DNA from: SZUA-36 sp041570235
Lineage (GTDB): Bacteria > Pseudomonadota > Gammaproteobacteria > Xanthomonadales > SZUA-36
Length of the DNA: 18,940 nt
Reading direction: 5' to 3'
Assembly: GCA_041570235.1 (NCBI GenBank)
Contig: JBFFWN010000040.1
Span: 1 to 18,940 of the forward strand
The first letter of the stretch is position 1. The number at the start of each line of letters is the position of its first letter. The notes beneath the pieces were generated by a model. It was not told the DNA's origin, made no database searches, and saw only the letters and a list, made by a program, of their open reading frames with translations. Made by a program: the position numbers and the translations under genes. This document shows positions 1 through 8,217 of this stretch, in pieces.

Positions 1-9
1 ATCTTCATT

Positions 10-73
10 CAGGACCGTGAGCGACATGGATGTCGCGCCCGAGACCACATGGACGTGTTAATGGCGTGTCCTG
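10..73. repeat. Small three-stem palindromic intergenic element
   Basis: A compact set of nested inverted repeats is visible. The outer arms CAGGAC (10-15) and GTCCTG (68-73) are perfectly complementary. Inside them is a perfect hairpin, GCGACAT (21-27) and ATGTCGC (30-36), with a GG loop. A second, weaker hairpin, CACAT (46-50) and ACGTG (53-57), also has a GG loop and one A-C mismatch. Together they could fold as a three-way junction in RNA or single-stranded DNA. The repeated CATGGA core in both hairpins suggests a dispersed intergenic repeat family rather than chance, but copy number cannot be seen in one window. It lies about 135 bases beyond the nth stop codon and has no T-run, so it is not an obvious terminator. 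Confidence 0.5.
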
Positions 74-207
74 AAGGAAGATACTGCACCCGCTTGGCGG
101 TCCCTGCAGATAGCACGTTGAAGTCCGGACAAAGCCAATGTCGCATGATCCTGCGATTTACCTTTGCTTTTGTATATGGGGTTTATAGTGAGTGGGGCTG
201 AAGTTCG

Positions 208-843
208 TTAGAATCCCTTTTGTTTACCGGTCCTGCAAAGATCCCTGACGATACATTCGGCACAGTTGGGTGTGCGGGCCTTACATACGTATCGGCCATG
301 CAGGATCAGCCAGTGATGGGCGTCCAGCAAGAATTCATCGGGTATGCTTTTCAGTAATTTGCGCTCAACGATCAGCGGGGTCTTGCCCAGTGCCAGTCCG
401 GTGCGGTTGGCCACCCGGAAGATATGGGTGTCTACGGCCATTGCGGGCTGACCAAAAGCGGTGTTCAGTACCACATTGGCGGTTTTTCGACCGACACCCG
501 GCAGGGCCTCCAGTGCTTGCCGGTCGGACGGTACTTCACCGCCATATTGTTCCACCAATATTTTGCAGGTCGCTATGATATTTTTGGCCTTTGAATTGAA
601 CAGGCCAATGGTTTTGATGTAACCCTTCAGGCCATCTTCACCGAGTTCGAGAATGGCTTGCGGTGTATTAGCCACCCTGTACAGGCGACGGGTGGCGAGG
701 TTGACGCTGACATCCGTGGCCTGTGCGGACAGAATGACGGCGATCAGCAATTCAAAGGTTGAGTCGTATTCCAGTTCGGTTGTCGGATGCGGGTTCAGCG
801 TTTGCAGCCGTCTGAAAAATTCGTAGCGGTCTTCAAGTTTCAT
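208..843 (-). CDS. nth: Endonuclease III (DNA glycosylase / AP lyase)
   Basis: Nth removes oxidised pyrimidines from DNA and cleaves the abasic site by beta-elimination (base excision repair, cytoplasm). The protein is 211 residues, the same length as the E. coli enzyme. The helix-hairpin-helix segment LPGVGRKTANVV carries the catalytic lysine K120, and AVDTH carries the catalytic aspartate D138. The C-terminal [4Fe-4S] loop has C187, C194, C197 and C203 in the C-x6-C-x2-C-x5-C spacing of the family. The ATG overlaps the end of rsxE by 11 bases, so nth is the last gene of the rsxABCDGE-nth transcription unit, a widely conserved arrangement. No clear intrinsic terminator is seen just after the stop codon. 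Confidence 0.97.
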   Translation of the reverse strand: MKLEDRYEFFRRLQTLNPHPTTELEYDSTFELLIAVILSAQATDVSVNLATRRLYRVANTPQAILELGEDGLKGYIKTIGLFNSKAKNIIATCKILVEQYGGEVPSDRQALEALPGVGRKTANVVLNTAFGQPAMAVDTHIFRVANRTGLALGKTPLIVERKLLKSIPDEFLLDAHHWLILHGRYVCKARTPNCAECIVRDLCRTGKQKGF

Positions 844-1525
844 GTTTTCTCTGAATCAATTCTGTGGCCGGCTTGAGCGATGTCCCGGCCTCGCGGTTTT
901 GCCAGGCATTGCGGGCGGCGATCAGCAAGGCCAGGCCGAAAAAGGCCCCGGGCGGCAAAAGCGTTAACAGGAAACCCGGGTAGTCGGGAATAATAACCAG
1001 GCTGATATGCTCGCCCCAGGGACCCAGCAACATGTCTGCATCCGCCAACAGGGTGCCGCGCCCGGTAATTTCCCGTAGCGCCCCCAGCAGAACCAGCGTT
1101 ATACAAAAGCCCAGGCCTGTTGCAAACCCGTCGACCAGCGAGGGCAGTGGCCCGTTGCGCGAGGCAAAGGCTTCGGCGCGTCCGATAATGGCGCAATTGG
1201 TGACAATCAACGGGATAAAAATGCCAAGTACGCGAAACAGGTCGTGTAAAAAGGCATTCATCAACAATTCGATGACCGTGACCACCGATGAGATGATCAA
1301 TACAAATGCGGGTATGCGTATTTCCGGCTTCAGGATGCCGCGCATCAATGAAACCGCCAGGTTGGAGGTCACCAGGGTGAGCATCGTGGCAAGGCCAAGG
1401 GCCAGACCGTTGACCACGGTATTGGTCACCGCCAGCAATGGGCACAGGCCCAGCAGCACCACGAGTCCGGTGTTCTGTGTCCAGATGCCGTCGGTGCGTA
1501 TTTGTTTTTTATTATGCCGGCTCAG
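833..1525 (-). CDS. rsxE: Rsx/Rnf electron transport complex subunit E
   Basis: This is an integral membrane subunit of the Rsx/Rnf complex, homologous to RsxA. Its hydrophobic core includes GLCPLLAVTN near the N-terminus and GIFIPLIVTNCAIIGRAEAF in the middle, the latter matching the conserved loop of the RsxA/E and NqrD/E family. The first ATG/GTG/TTG in frame (GTG at 1462) would remove about 21 conserved N-terminal residues. Upstream, the frame stays open and encodes SRHNKKQIRTDGIWTQNTG. This matches the family pattern of a short polar lead with a GLW-like motif just before the first helix. The best start is therefore CTG at 1525, which overlaps the rsxG stop as CTGA and gives 230 residues, against about 231 in E. 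coli. The start codon is inference; the identity is secure. Confidence 0.93.
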   Translation of the reverse strand: MSRHNKKQIRTDGIWTQNTGLVVLLGLCPLLAVTNTVVNGLALGLATMLTLVTSNLAVSLMRGILKPEIRIPAFVLIISSVVTVIELLMNAFLHDLFRVLGIFIPLIVTNCAIIGRAEAFASRNGPLPSLVDGFATGLGFCITLVLLGALREITGRGTLLADADMLLGPWGEHISLVIIPDYPGFLLTLLPPGAFFGLALLIAARNAWQNREAGTSLKPATELIQRKHET

Positions 1526-2181
1526 TTGGTCTGGCTCATTTGGCCTGGCTGTGGCTCGCTGGTCCGCTCGAACAGCATCGCCTTGTTCGCATCGAAAAAT
1601 AAAAGGCTGTCCCTCACTGTTTTAACCACGGCCCTGGGTGAAATCGTCGCGCCGGTGAATTGATCGAACACACCGCCATCTTTTTTAACTGCCCAGGCAG
1701 CGGTGTCAGGGTTTTGCAGTGATTTATTCGAGAAACCGAGTATCCACTCACTCCTGTCAAGTGATATGGGGTCGCCCAGGCCCGGGGTTTCCTTGTGTGC
1801 GAGGATCCGGGCTCCTAAAAGCATGCCCTCGTCATCGATCCCCACCAGGATACGGATATCGCCGTTGTAACCATCCGGGGCTGTCACGATCATCAATGCC
1901 GCCACAGGTTTTCCATCTTTGCGCGCCCTGTAGACCGTTACCGGGCCCGGGTGTCTCAGGTAGGATTCATCACGGACTTCGATGCGGTCCTCCAACAGGT
2001 TGTTATTGAAAGAACCTGCCGGTACGATGGTATTGAGTTGCTGCATCATGCGCAGGTTTTCCTGCTCAACAATACGCTCATGGGTCAATGCATTGACCCC
2101 GGTCAAAAGTGCGGTGCCGAGTAGTGCAATCAGCGCCAGCAGGAAACCGCTCTGAAATACCTTTTGTGAGGAAGCCCTCAT
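1522..2181 (-). CDS. rsxG: Rsx/Rnf electron transport complex subunit G (covalent FMN)
   Basis: RsxG is a single-span, periplasm-facing flavoprotein subunit of the Rsx/Rnf pump. One membrane helix lies near residues 12-30, followed by a soluble FMN-binding domain. The motif FTGATISP (residues 175-182) corresponds to the S/T-G-A-T flavinylation site, so FMN is expected on T179 through a phosphoester bond. GARILAHKETPGLGD (123-137) is another family hallmark. The start chosen is the ATG that overlaps the rsxD stop as ATGA, giving 219 residues, close to the usual 205-220. The same frame is open further upstream inside rsxD, but that translation is not family-like. Its stop overlaps the proposed CTG start of rsxE by four bases. 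Confidence 0.95.
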   Translation of the reverse strand: MRASSQKVFQSGFLLALIALLGTALLTGVNALTHERIVEQENLRMMQQLNTIVPAGSFNNNLLEDRIEVRDESYLRHPGPVTVYRARKDGKPVAALMIVTAPDGYNGDIRILVGIDDEGMLLGARILAHKETPGLGDPISLDRSEWILGFSNKSLQNPDTAAWAVKKDGGVFDQFTGATISPRAVVKTVRDSLLFFDANKAMLFERTSEPQPGQMSQTN

Positions 2182-3203
2182 TCGCCATACATCCTTGGGC
2201 GCGTGTACCGGTCGATCAGTGGTGCGGCCATGTTCATCAGCAGGATCGCAAATGCGACACCGTCGGGGTAACCGCCCCAGCGACGGATGACCAGCGTGAT
2301 TATTCCCACGCCGGCGCCGAAGACAAGACGCCCTGTATTGCTCACGCAGCCACTGACGGGGTCGGTGGCAATAAAAAATGCGGCCAACAGGATGGCGCCC
2401 GAGAACACATGTTGCAGCGGCATGGGGTTGCCTTCCGGGTTTAGCAGCCAGAAAGGCAGGCTGAATAAAAGCACGCTGCCAATTACGGAAACCGGAACGT
2501 GCCAGCTGATCACACGTCTGTATAGAAGAAACAGTCCGCCAACACCAAACCAAATCGCAACCCATTCCCAACCCAGACCGCCAAGCACGCCAAATACCGG
2601 GGATCGAAGGATATCGGGCATCACCTGGCCTGCTTCGATGCCATTTTTGAGCAAATCCAGGGGGGTTGCGCGGGAAATGGCATCCCAGCCGGTGCCTGGC
2701 TGACCGCCAAGAATGCTGACAAGGCTATCCATTAATCCCAGGCTGTTTTCTGCGAGGCTTGCAGGTGGCAACCAGGCGGTCATGACTTGAGGAAAACTGA
2801 TCAATACCACCACGTAGGCCACCATGGCCGGGTTAAACACATTCTGCCCAAGCCCGCCATAGAGGTGTTTTGCAAAGACGATGGCAAATAACATGCCGAT
2901 ACAACTGATCCACCAGGGCGCAAGTGGCGGAATACACAAGGCAAAAAGCACCGCCGTGACGACGGCGCTGAAATCGTTGATAAAGGGTTTTAACGGCCGG
3001 TTGCGCAAGCGCAGCATCAGGCTTTCAAACAACAATGCGAAAACCGTGGCAAGGAGAATCTGTATCAGGATTCCCGGGCCGAAGTACCAGGCATGGGCGG
3101 CCACACCCGGCGCCAGCGCAATCAGCACCTGCAACATGACCAAGGCCACGGAGGTTCTCGGTGCCACGTGCGGTGCGCCGCTGACCTGGAATTGACGGGT
3201 CAT
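2178..3203 (-). CDS. rsxD: Rsx/Rnf electron transport complex subunit D (covalent FMN)
   Basis: This is a polytopic membrane subunit (about 341 residues, E. coli 352) related to NqrB. Many hydrophobic helices are visible, together with the conserved GGLGQNVFNPAM segment (116-127). The covalent FMN site is ISRATPLDLL, with T180 the expected flavin-carrying threonine. Family members often have S-G-A-T-P-L; here the residue before A is R. The glycine-rich SILGGQPGTG lies just before it. The gene overlaps rsxC (ATGA, 3200-3203) and rsxG (ATGA, 2178-2181), consistent with coupled translation. RsxD with RsxG and RsxC is thought to carry electrons across the membrane while ions are moved. Confidence 0.96.
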   Translation of the reverse strand: MTRQFQVSGAPHVAPRTSVALVMLQVLIALAPGVAAHAWYFGPGILIQILLATVFALLFESLMLRLRNRPLKPFINDFSAVVTAVLFALCIPPLAPWWISCIGMLFAIVFAKHLYGGLGQNVFNPAMVAYVVVLISFPQVMTAWLPPASLAENSLGLMDSLVSILGGQPGTGWDAISRATPLDLLKNGIEAGQVMPDILRSPVFGVLGGLGWEWVAIWFGVGGLFLLYRRVISWHVPVSVIGSVLLFSLPFWLLNPEGNPMPLQHVFSGAILLAAFFIATDPVSGCVSNTGRLVFGAGVGIITLVIRRWGGYPDGVAFAILLMNMAAPLIDRYTRPRMYGE

Positions 3204-4756
3204 TGGTTTTTTCCATCCCCGGTTGCAGAAGGATCGTTCCCCGCCGGTGTTGCAACCCTGCTTTTCGCCCGCGTGATCGATGCCTGGATTCTATCCTGTT
3301 GCGCCGTCTTGCTCTTGAGAGCCTTTTTACGTTCCGCCATTTTTTCCGCGCGCTCCTGTTTGCGGCGCAGCAGGCGGGCTTCGCGGTTTTCAAACCGTTT
3401 GCGGGCCTGTTCGCTTGCCAATGCCTCACGTTCGCGCGTGCGCATTTCGCCTTTGCCATAACGGAACCAGTCAACCAACGGTATGTGACTCGGGCAGATG
3501 AGGTCACAGCAGCCACATTCAATACAGGCGGAAAGACCATACTCCCCGGCTGCATCCCATAGCCCGTTGCGGACCTGCAGGTGCAATTGCTGCGGCAGCA
3601 GGCTTGCCGGGCAGACCCTTGCGCATTCCCCGCAACGAATGCATGGCATCTCCGCCTGGGGCTCGCGAACATCATCGGCGGTCAGCGCCAGGAGACAGTT
3701 GCTGGCTTTGACCACGGGGTTATCGTCGGTGGCCACGGGAAACCCCATCATCGGCCCGCCAACAACCAGGCGGCTGACATCGGGTTTGTATCCGCCGCAG
3801 GATTCCACCAGGTGCGAAAAGGGTGTGCCAAACAAGGCCAGCAGGTTGCGTGGTTGCGCAATTCCGTTGCCCGTTACGGTGACATATCGCTCGATCAGAG
3901 GTTTTCCCTCGGTGACGGCCTCGGCCACGGCCGCAGCGGTGGCCACATTCTGGCAAACCATGCCGAGGTCAGAGGGACGCCCTCCGGCCGGCACCTGCAG
4001 GCCGGTCAGCACCTCGACCAGTTGCCTTTCACCTCCCTCAGGGTAGATCATCGGCACCTTGACGACGGTGATGTTTTTGCTTTCGCTGCTGGCTGCAGCC
4101 CTTGAAAGCGCGTGATGGACGGCGCCCATCTGATCTTCGATGGCAACAAGCACCCGTTCAGCTCCCATTGCCCGGCGTAATATGCGCGCGCCGAGGATAA
4201 TTCGGTCCGGTTGCTCGCGCATCAGCATTTCATCACAGCTGATATAGGGTTCACATTCGGCGCCGTTGAGAATCAGCGTATGGATGTGGCGCTGCCTGGC
4301 ATCGCGCATTTTCGCATGGGTGGGAAACACAGCCCCACCCAGGCCGGCCAGGCCACAATGCTGAATCTGATCGATCAATTGTTCCGGGCTGGCATTGAGC
4401 CAGTCATCGACCGGCTGGAGTTCCACCCATTGTTCCCTGCCATCGGGTTTGATCACCACGCAGGGCCCGGGCAGGCCGGACGGGTGTGACATAGGACGGT
4501 CTTCGATGGCCATGACGGTACCCGATACCGGCGAATGCACGGCAGCGGAGGGTTCGCAGAAACCTATCGGCTGGCCTTTTAAGACCGTATCGCCAACCCT
4601 GATCAGCGGACTGGCGGCACTACCGGCGTGTTGCAAAAGCGGCACGGTCAGTTCTTCCGGCAGCGGCGGGCGCTCAACCGGTACCTGGCAGGAGATTTTC
4701 TTGTTGTGGCGCAAACGCAGGCCACCGTGAAAATGGTGAATCCGTGAGCCTTTCAT
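3200..4756 (-). CDS. rsxC: Rsx/Rnf electron transport complex subunit C (NADH/FMN/4Fe-4S)
   Basis: This is the peripheral cytoplasmic entry module of the Rsx/Rnf pump. The N-terminal barrel-sandwich region (about 20-110) is followed by a nucleotide/flavin-binding loop GLAGLGGAVFPTHAK (135-149) and an acidic patch NGAECEPY (164-171). Two [4Fe-4S] motifs follow, with C372-C375-C378-C382 and C411-C414-C417-C421. After residue 435 comes a charged, helix-forming tail rich in K, R, E and A. At 518 residues it lacks the long alanine-rich repeat extension that makes the enteric protein about 740 residues; shorter forms are common outside enterics. It overlaps rsxB and rsxD by four bases each. The Rnf complexes of other bacteria use NAD and ferredoxin; the physiological partner here cannot be read from sequence. 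Confidence 0.96.
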   Translation of the reverse strand: MKGSRIHHFHGGLRLRHNKKISCQVPVERPPLPEELTVPLLQHAGSAASPLIRVGDTVLKGQPIGFCEPSAAVHSPVSGTVMAIEDRPMSHPSGLPGPCVVIKPDGREQWVELQPVDDWLNASPEQLIDQIQHCGLAGLGGAVFPTHAKMRDARQRHIHTLILNGAECEPYISCDEMLMREQPDRIILGARILRRAMGAERVLVAIEDQMGAVHHALSRAAASSESKNITVVKVPMIYPEGGERQLVEVLTGLQVPAGGRPSDLGMVCQNVATAAAVAEAVTEGKPLIERYVTVTGNGIAQPRNLLALFGTPFSHLVESCGGYKPDVSRLVVGGPMMGFPVATDDNPVVKASNCLLALTADDVREPQAEMPCIRCGECARVCPASLLPQQLHLQVRNGLWDAAGEYGLSACIECGCCDLICPSHIPLVDWFRYGKGEMRTREREALASEQARKRFENREARLLRRKQERAEKMAERKKALKSKTAQQDRIQASITRAKSRVATPAGNDPSATGDGKNQ

Positions 4757-5310
4757 GATAGCAACCGCAAATCAAGGCTGTCGCCGGGTCGCGGCGTCTG
4801 CCAATCCCGGATACCGCTTCTCACTTCAACGATATCAATACAATCGACCGGGCAGGGCGGCAGGCACAGGTCACAACCGGTGCATTCCGACTGAATCACC
4901 GTATGCATCAGCTTGGCGGCGCCAACGATGGCGTCCACCGGGCACGCCTGGATACACAGGGTGCAACCGATACAGCGTTGTTCATCGATTTTGACGACGG
5001 TCCTGGCCTTCTCCTCACCATTTTCAGGGTTCAGTGGTTTGACCTCGCGGCCGAGCAGGTCCGCCAGTGCCCGGATGCCTGCCTCGCCACCGGGCGGACA
5101 CTGGTTAATATCCGCCTCGTCCCGGGAAATCGCCTCTGCATATGGCCGGCAACCCGGGTAGTTGCACTGGCCGCATTGGGTTTGTGGCAACAGTGCATCA
5201 ATACGTTCCACCAGCGGGTCTGAATCGACCTTGAAGCGAACCGAGGCCCAGCCCAGGCCCAGGCCGAATACCAGTCCCAGCAAGGTTAACAAGAGCACGG
5301 AGGTCAGCAT
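4753..5310 (-). CDS. rsxB: Rsx/Rnf electron transport complex subunit B (ferredoxin-like)
   Basis: RsxB is a membrane-anchored iron-sulfur protein that relays electrons to the rest of the Rsx/Rnf complex. The N-terminal helix (about 1-22) is the membrane anchor. The next domain carries C46, C49, C54 and C71 (CGQCNYPGC...CPPGG), a four-cysteine Fe-S site typical of RnfB. Two ferredoxin [4Fe-4S] motifs follow: C113-C116-C119-C123-P and C143-C146-C149-C153-P. The length (185) matches the gammaproteobacterial form (about 190). The start lies 31 bases after rsxA, with only a weak purine-rich ribosome site. The stop overlaps the rsxC start as ATGA. Confidence 0.96.
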   Translation of the reverse strand: MLTSVLLLTLLGLVFGLGLGWASVRFKVDSDPLVERIDALLPQTQCGQCNYPGCRPYAEAISRDEADINQCPPGGEAGIRALADLLGREVKPLNPENGEEKARTVVKIDEQRCIGCTLCIQACPVDAIVGAAKLMHTVIQSECTGCDLCLPPCPVDCIDIVEVRSGIRDWQTPRPGDSLDLRLLS

Positions 5311-5341
5311 ATGTTTCGGTCTTTCAAAAGCATGCAGTGCA

Positions 5342-5923
5342 TCACAGGTTTGCCAGCCCGCTGAAACCCATGAACGCCAGCGCCATCATTCCGGTGGTTA
5401 TCAGGCCGATAGGAGCGCCTTTGAACGGCATGGGCACATCGGCCAGGGCAATCCTTTCCCGCATGGCTGCAAACATGATCAGGACGAGGCCGAAACCGGC
5501 TGCCGCACCGAAGCCGTATAACGCCGACTGCAACAGGTTGTGTTGCTCCTGGACATTGAGCAGTGCAACACCGAGCACGGCACAATTGCTGGTGATCAGC
5601 GGCAGGAATATGCCGAGCACGCGGTACAGAACCGGGCTGCTTTTACGCATGAACATCTCGGTTAACTGCACGGTGACGGCAATGACCAGGATAAAGCTCA
5701 GCGTGGAAAGGTATTCCAGCTGCAGCGGCTTGAGCAGGTACTGATGGAGCAGGTAGCTGGATGCCGATGACAATGTCAGCACAAAGGCGGTCGCCACCGC
5801 CATGCCGACGGCGCCCTCGATCTTGTTTGAGACACCCATAAACGGGCAAAGACCGAGAAAACGAACCAGTACAAAATTGTTCGCAAATACGGTGCTGACG
5901 ATAATCAGTAGATGTTCACTCAT
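5342..5923 (-). CDS. rsxA: Rsx/Rnf electron transport complex subunit A
   Basis: This is an integral membrane subunit, 193 residues, identical in length to E. coli RsxA. The N-terminus contains the family signature VFANNFVLVRFLGLCPFMGVS (about 12-32). A second, inverted-topology half contains RVLGIFLPLITSNCAVLGVAL. The paired cysteines in these half-helices are the ones proposed in the RnfA/E and NqrD/E family to hold an Fe-S cluster within the membrane. It is the first rsx gene and begins only 26 bases after the metG stop, with GGGTGGTGG upstream as a possible ribosome site. Read-through transcription from metG is therefore plausible. No separate promoter is obvious in so short a gap. Confidence 0.97.
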   Translation of the reverse strand: MSEHLLIIVSTVFANNFVLVRFLGLCPFMGVSNKIEGAVGMAVATAFVLTLSSASSYLLHQYLLKPLQLEYLSTLSFILVIAVTVQLTEMFMRKSSPVLYRVLGIFLPLITSNCAVLGVALLNVQEQHNLLQSALYGFGAAAGFGLVLIMFAAMRERIALADVPMPFKGAPIGLITTGMMALAFMGFSGLANL

Positions 5924-5949
5924 GCATAACGGCCACCACCCATTCGGGT

Positions 5950-7968
5950 TCAGGTCACTCGCATACCCGGCACCGCGCCTTCATCCGGGCTGAGTATGAA
6001 CAGCTCGCTGCCGCCCGGACCGGCGGCCAGAACCATGCCTTCGGAAACACCAAAGCGCATTTTGCGTGGTTTAAGGTTGGCTACCATCACCGTGTGACGG
6101 CCCACCAGGTCCTGTGGTTCATAAGCGGACTTGATGCCGGCAAACACGTTACGTGTTTGTCCGCCGATATCCAGCGTCAGTTGCAATAGCTTGCCCGCTT
6201 CGGGAACAAATTTGGCGTCGACAATTCTGGCGATGCGCAGATCGACCTTCATAAAATCATCGATGGTAATTTCATCAGCCAGGTTCAGCTCAGGCGCTGC
6301 CGGTTCCTCTGTGGCCTGGAGGTTTTCTTTTGAATCCTCGATCATGGCTTCGATTTTCAGTGGGTCAACACGCGTCATCAGCGGTTTGAATGCATTGATG
6401 TTGATGTCCAGCATTGGTTGGTCAAGGTCTGACCAGAGGTTCAGCGGCTGCCCCAGGAATTCTTCCGCCGTTGCGGCCGTTAAAGGCACCACCGGCGCCA
6501 GGTAGGTCATCAGCACCCGGAAGAGATTCAGGCCCTGTGTGCAGATGGCCTGCACATTGGCCTGCTGGTCTTCCTGCTTGTTCAGCTGCCATGGCTTGTG
6601 TTCGTCGATATAGCGGTTACCCTCATCCGCCAACGCCATGATACGGCGAATCGCAGACTGGTAATTCCGTTGTTCAAAGTCATCGGCGATAAGATCGCGC
6701 TGATCAATAAACTGCTGATACAGTTCCGGATCGGGCAGGGCTGGGGCCAGTCTGCCATTCGAACCACGATGGATAAAGCCGGCGCAGCGGCTGGCGATGT
6801 TGACAACTTTGCCCACCATGTCGGAGTTGACGCGGGAAACAAAGTCATCGAGGCTCAGATCGATATCCCCGAGGCCGGGGCCCAATCGCGCACAGAAATA
6901 ATAGCGCAGATAGTCAGGGTTCAGATGGTCGAGATAGGTGCGTGCCTGGATAAAAGTGCCACGCGACTTCGACATCTTTGCGCCATCAACCGTCAGAAAA
7001 CCATGCGCATATACGGCGGTCGGGGTGCGGTAACCGGCACCCATCAGCATGGCGGGCCAGAATAATGTGTGGAAATAAATGATGTCCTTGCCGACAAAAT
7101 TATATAATTCGGTGTCGGTATCCGGATTCCACCAGTCATCGAAATCCAGGCCAATGCGGTCGCTGAGTTCTTTGAAGCTGGCCATGTAACCAATCGGCGC
7201 ATCCACCCAGACATAAAAATACTTGTCATCGGTTCCTGGAATCTTAAAGCCAAAGTAGGGTTCATCACGGGAGATATCCCAGTCCCGCAAACCGTCTTCA
7301 AACCATTCCTGCATCTTGTTGACCACCTCTGGTTGCAGTGCGCCGGTGGTCATCCAGTTTTGCAGGCGATTCTGGAACGCATCCAGCTTGACGAAATAGT
7401 GCTCGGAATCACGCATCACCGGGGCGGTGCCACTGACAGCAGAGCGGGGTTCGATCAGGTCGGTGGGGCTGTAGGTGCTGCCGCAGGCCTCGCAACTGTC
7501 ACCATATTGATCTTCGGTTTTGCATTTGGGGCAGGTGCCCTTGATAAACCGGTCGGGCAGGAACATACCTTTCTGTTCGTCATAGAACTGCGAAATGGTT
7601 CGCCGCTCGATGTTGCCACCGGCTTCCAGGTGCCGGTAAATGGTTTCGACACATTCGCGATTGGCATCGCCGTGGGTGGTGGCATAGTTGTCGAAACTGA
7701 GTCCAAAGTCGGTGAAGTCTTTTTGGTGCTCAGCGTTCATCCGGTCGATCAGTTCTTCGGGCGTGATGTTTTCTGATTGCGCACGCAACATGATGGGCGT
7801 GCCATGGGCATCATCCGCCCAGGCGAAATAGCACTCGTGACCCTGAGACCTTTGAAAGCGTGCCCAAATATCTGTCTGGATATACTCCAACATGTGGCCC
7901 AGGTGGATCGCACCATTGGCGTAAGGGAGGGCGCTGGTGACCAAGATTCTTCTTTTCTGTGTACTCAT
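5950..7968 (-). CDS. metG: Methionyl-tRNA synthetase (dimeric form with C-terminal tRNA-binding domain)
   Basis: MetG charges tRNA-Met and initiator tRNA with methionine (class I, cytoplasm). The HIGH-type signature is HLGH (22-25) and the KMSKS loop is at 331-335. A zinc knuckle with C146, C149, C159 and C162 identifies the zinc-containing form. The last ~100 residues (IDDFMKVDLRIARIVDAKF onward) form the EMAPII-like tRNA-binding domain that dimerises the enzyme. The start chosen is the ATG giving MSTQKRRILVTSALPYANG, which aligns with known N-termini and gives 672 residues (E. coli 677). An in-frame ATG 24 codons upstream adds residues unlike the family. A purine stretch AAGGGA lies about 18 bases before the chosen ATG, so initiation may be weak. 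It is divergent from mrp, a common pairing. Confidence 0.97.
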   Translation of the reverse strand: MSTQKRRILVTSALPYANGAIHLGHMLEYIQTDIWARFQRSQGHECYFAWADDAHGTPIMLRAQSENITPEELIDRMNAEHQKDFTDFGLSFDNYATTHGDANRECVETIYRHLEAGGNIERRTISQFYDEQKGMFLPDRFIKGTCPKCKTEDQYGDSCEACGSTYSPTDLIEPRSAVSGTAPVMRDSEHYFVKLDAFQNRLQNWMTTGALQPEVVNKMQEWFEDGLRDWDISRDEPYFGFKIPGTDDKYFYVWVDAPIGYMASFKELSDRIGLDFDDWWNPDTDTELYNFVGKDIIYFHTLFWPAMLMGAGYRTPTAVYAHGFLTVDGAKMSKSRGTFIQARTYLDHLNPDYLRYYFCARLGPGLGDIDLSLDDFVSRVNSDMVGKVVNIASRCAGFIHRGSNGRLAPALPDPELYQQFIDQRDLIADDFEQRNYQSAIRRIMALADEGNRYIDEHKPWQLNKQEDQQANVQAICTQGLNLFRVLMTYLAPVVPLTAATAEEFLGQPLNLWSDLDQPMLDININAFKPLMTRVDPLKIEAMIEDSKENLQATEEPAAPELNLADEITIDDFMKVDLRIARIVDAKFVPEAGKLLQLTLDIGGQTRNVFAGIKSAYEPQDLVGRHTVMVANLKPRKMRFGVSEGMVLAAGPGGSELFILSPDEGAVPGMRVT

Positions 7969-8141
7969 AATATTATTATTGATGTATCCCTTGTCCGGGC
8001 AATTGATCCAATCTGCAATTATGGCATGCCGGCCCGTCAAGCTGTAGCATCAGTGCGCCATCGGCCCGGGTTTTTTTCTGCGCTGATCCGATCACACCAG
8101 ACAGCTGACGGTGGTAAGCCTCCAGGCGTCACGCATAACGG

Positions 8142-8170
8142 TTAACAGGTCCCGACTTAACGGTTACAAT
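8142..8170 (+). promoter_or_regulatory. Candidate sigma-70 promoter for mrp/apbC
   Basis: TTAACA (8142-8147) and TACAAT (8165-8170) are separated by exactly 17 bases. They match the sigma-70 -35 and -10 consensus hexamers at five of six positions each. Transcription would start near 8177, leaving a leader of about 40 bases before the mrp ATG. The position in the 249-base metG/mrp divergent gap fits. This is a consensus match by eye, with no experimental support. Confidence 0.5.
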
Positions 8171-8217
8171 GTCACGCTTGCCGAAACAGCTACCGATTAT
8201 CGAGAGAGCAAAACCCA

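Noticed and set aside
1..201. Open frame on the plus strand running in from the left edge to a stop near 201
   Set aside because: The translation resembles no family, is rich in C, R and H, and crosses the palindromic element at 10-73. It is probably chance.
2182..2571. Upstream in-frame extension of rsxG inside rsxD
   Set aside because: Its arginine- and proline-rich translation is not RsxG-like; the ATGA start at 2181 fits family length and the operon pattern.
3025..3675. 216-residue ORF antisense-frame shadow within rsxC/rsxD
   Set aside because: Low-complexity R/A/S-rich translation in the wrong frame of two well-supported genes.
8062..8077. GGCCCGGG followed by seven T, terminator-like, in the metG/mrp gap
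   Set aside because: No convincing upstream arm forms a stem with it, and neither divergent gene would need a terminator there.
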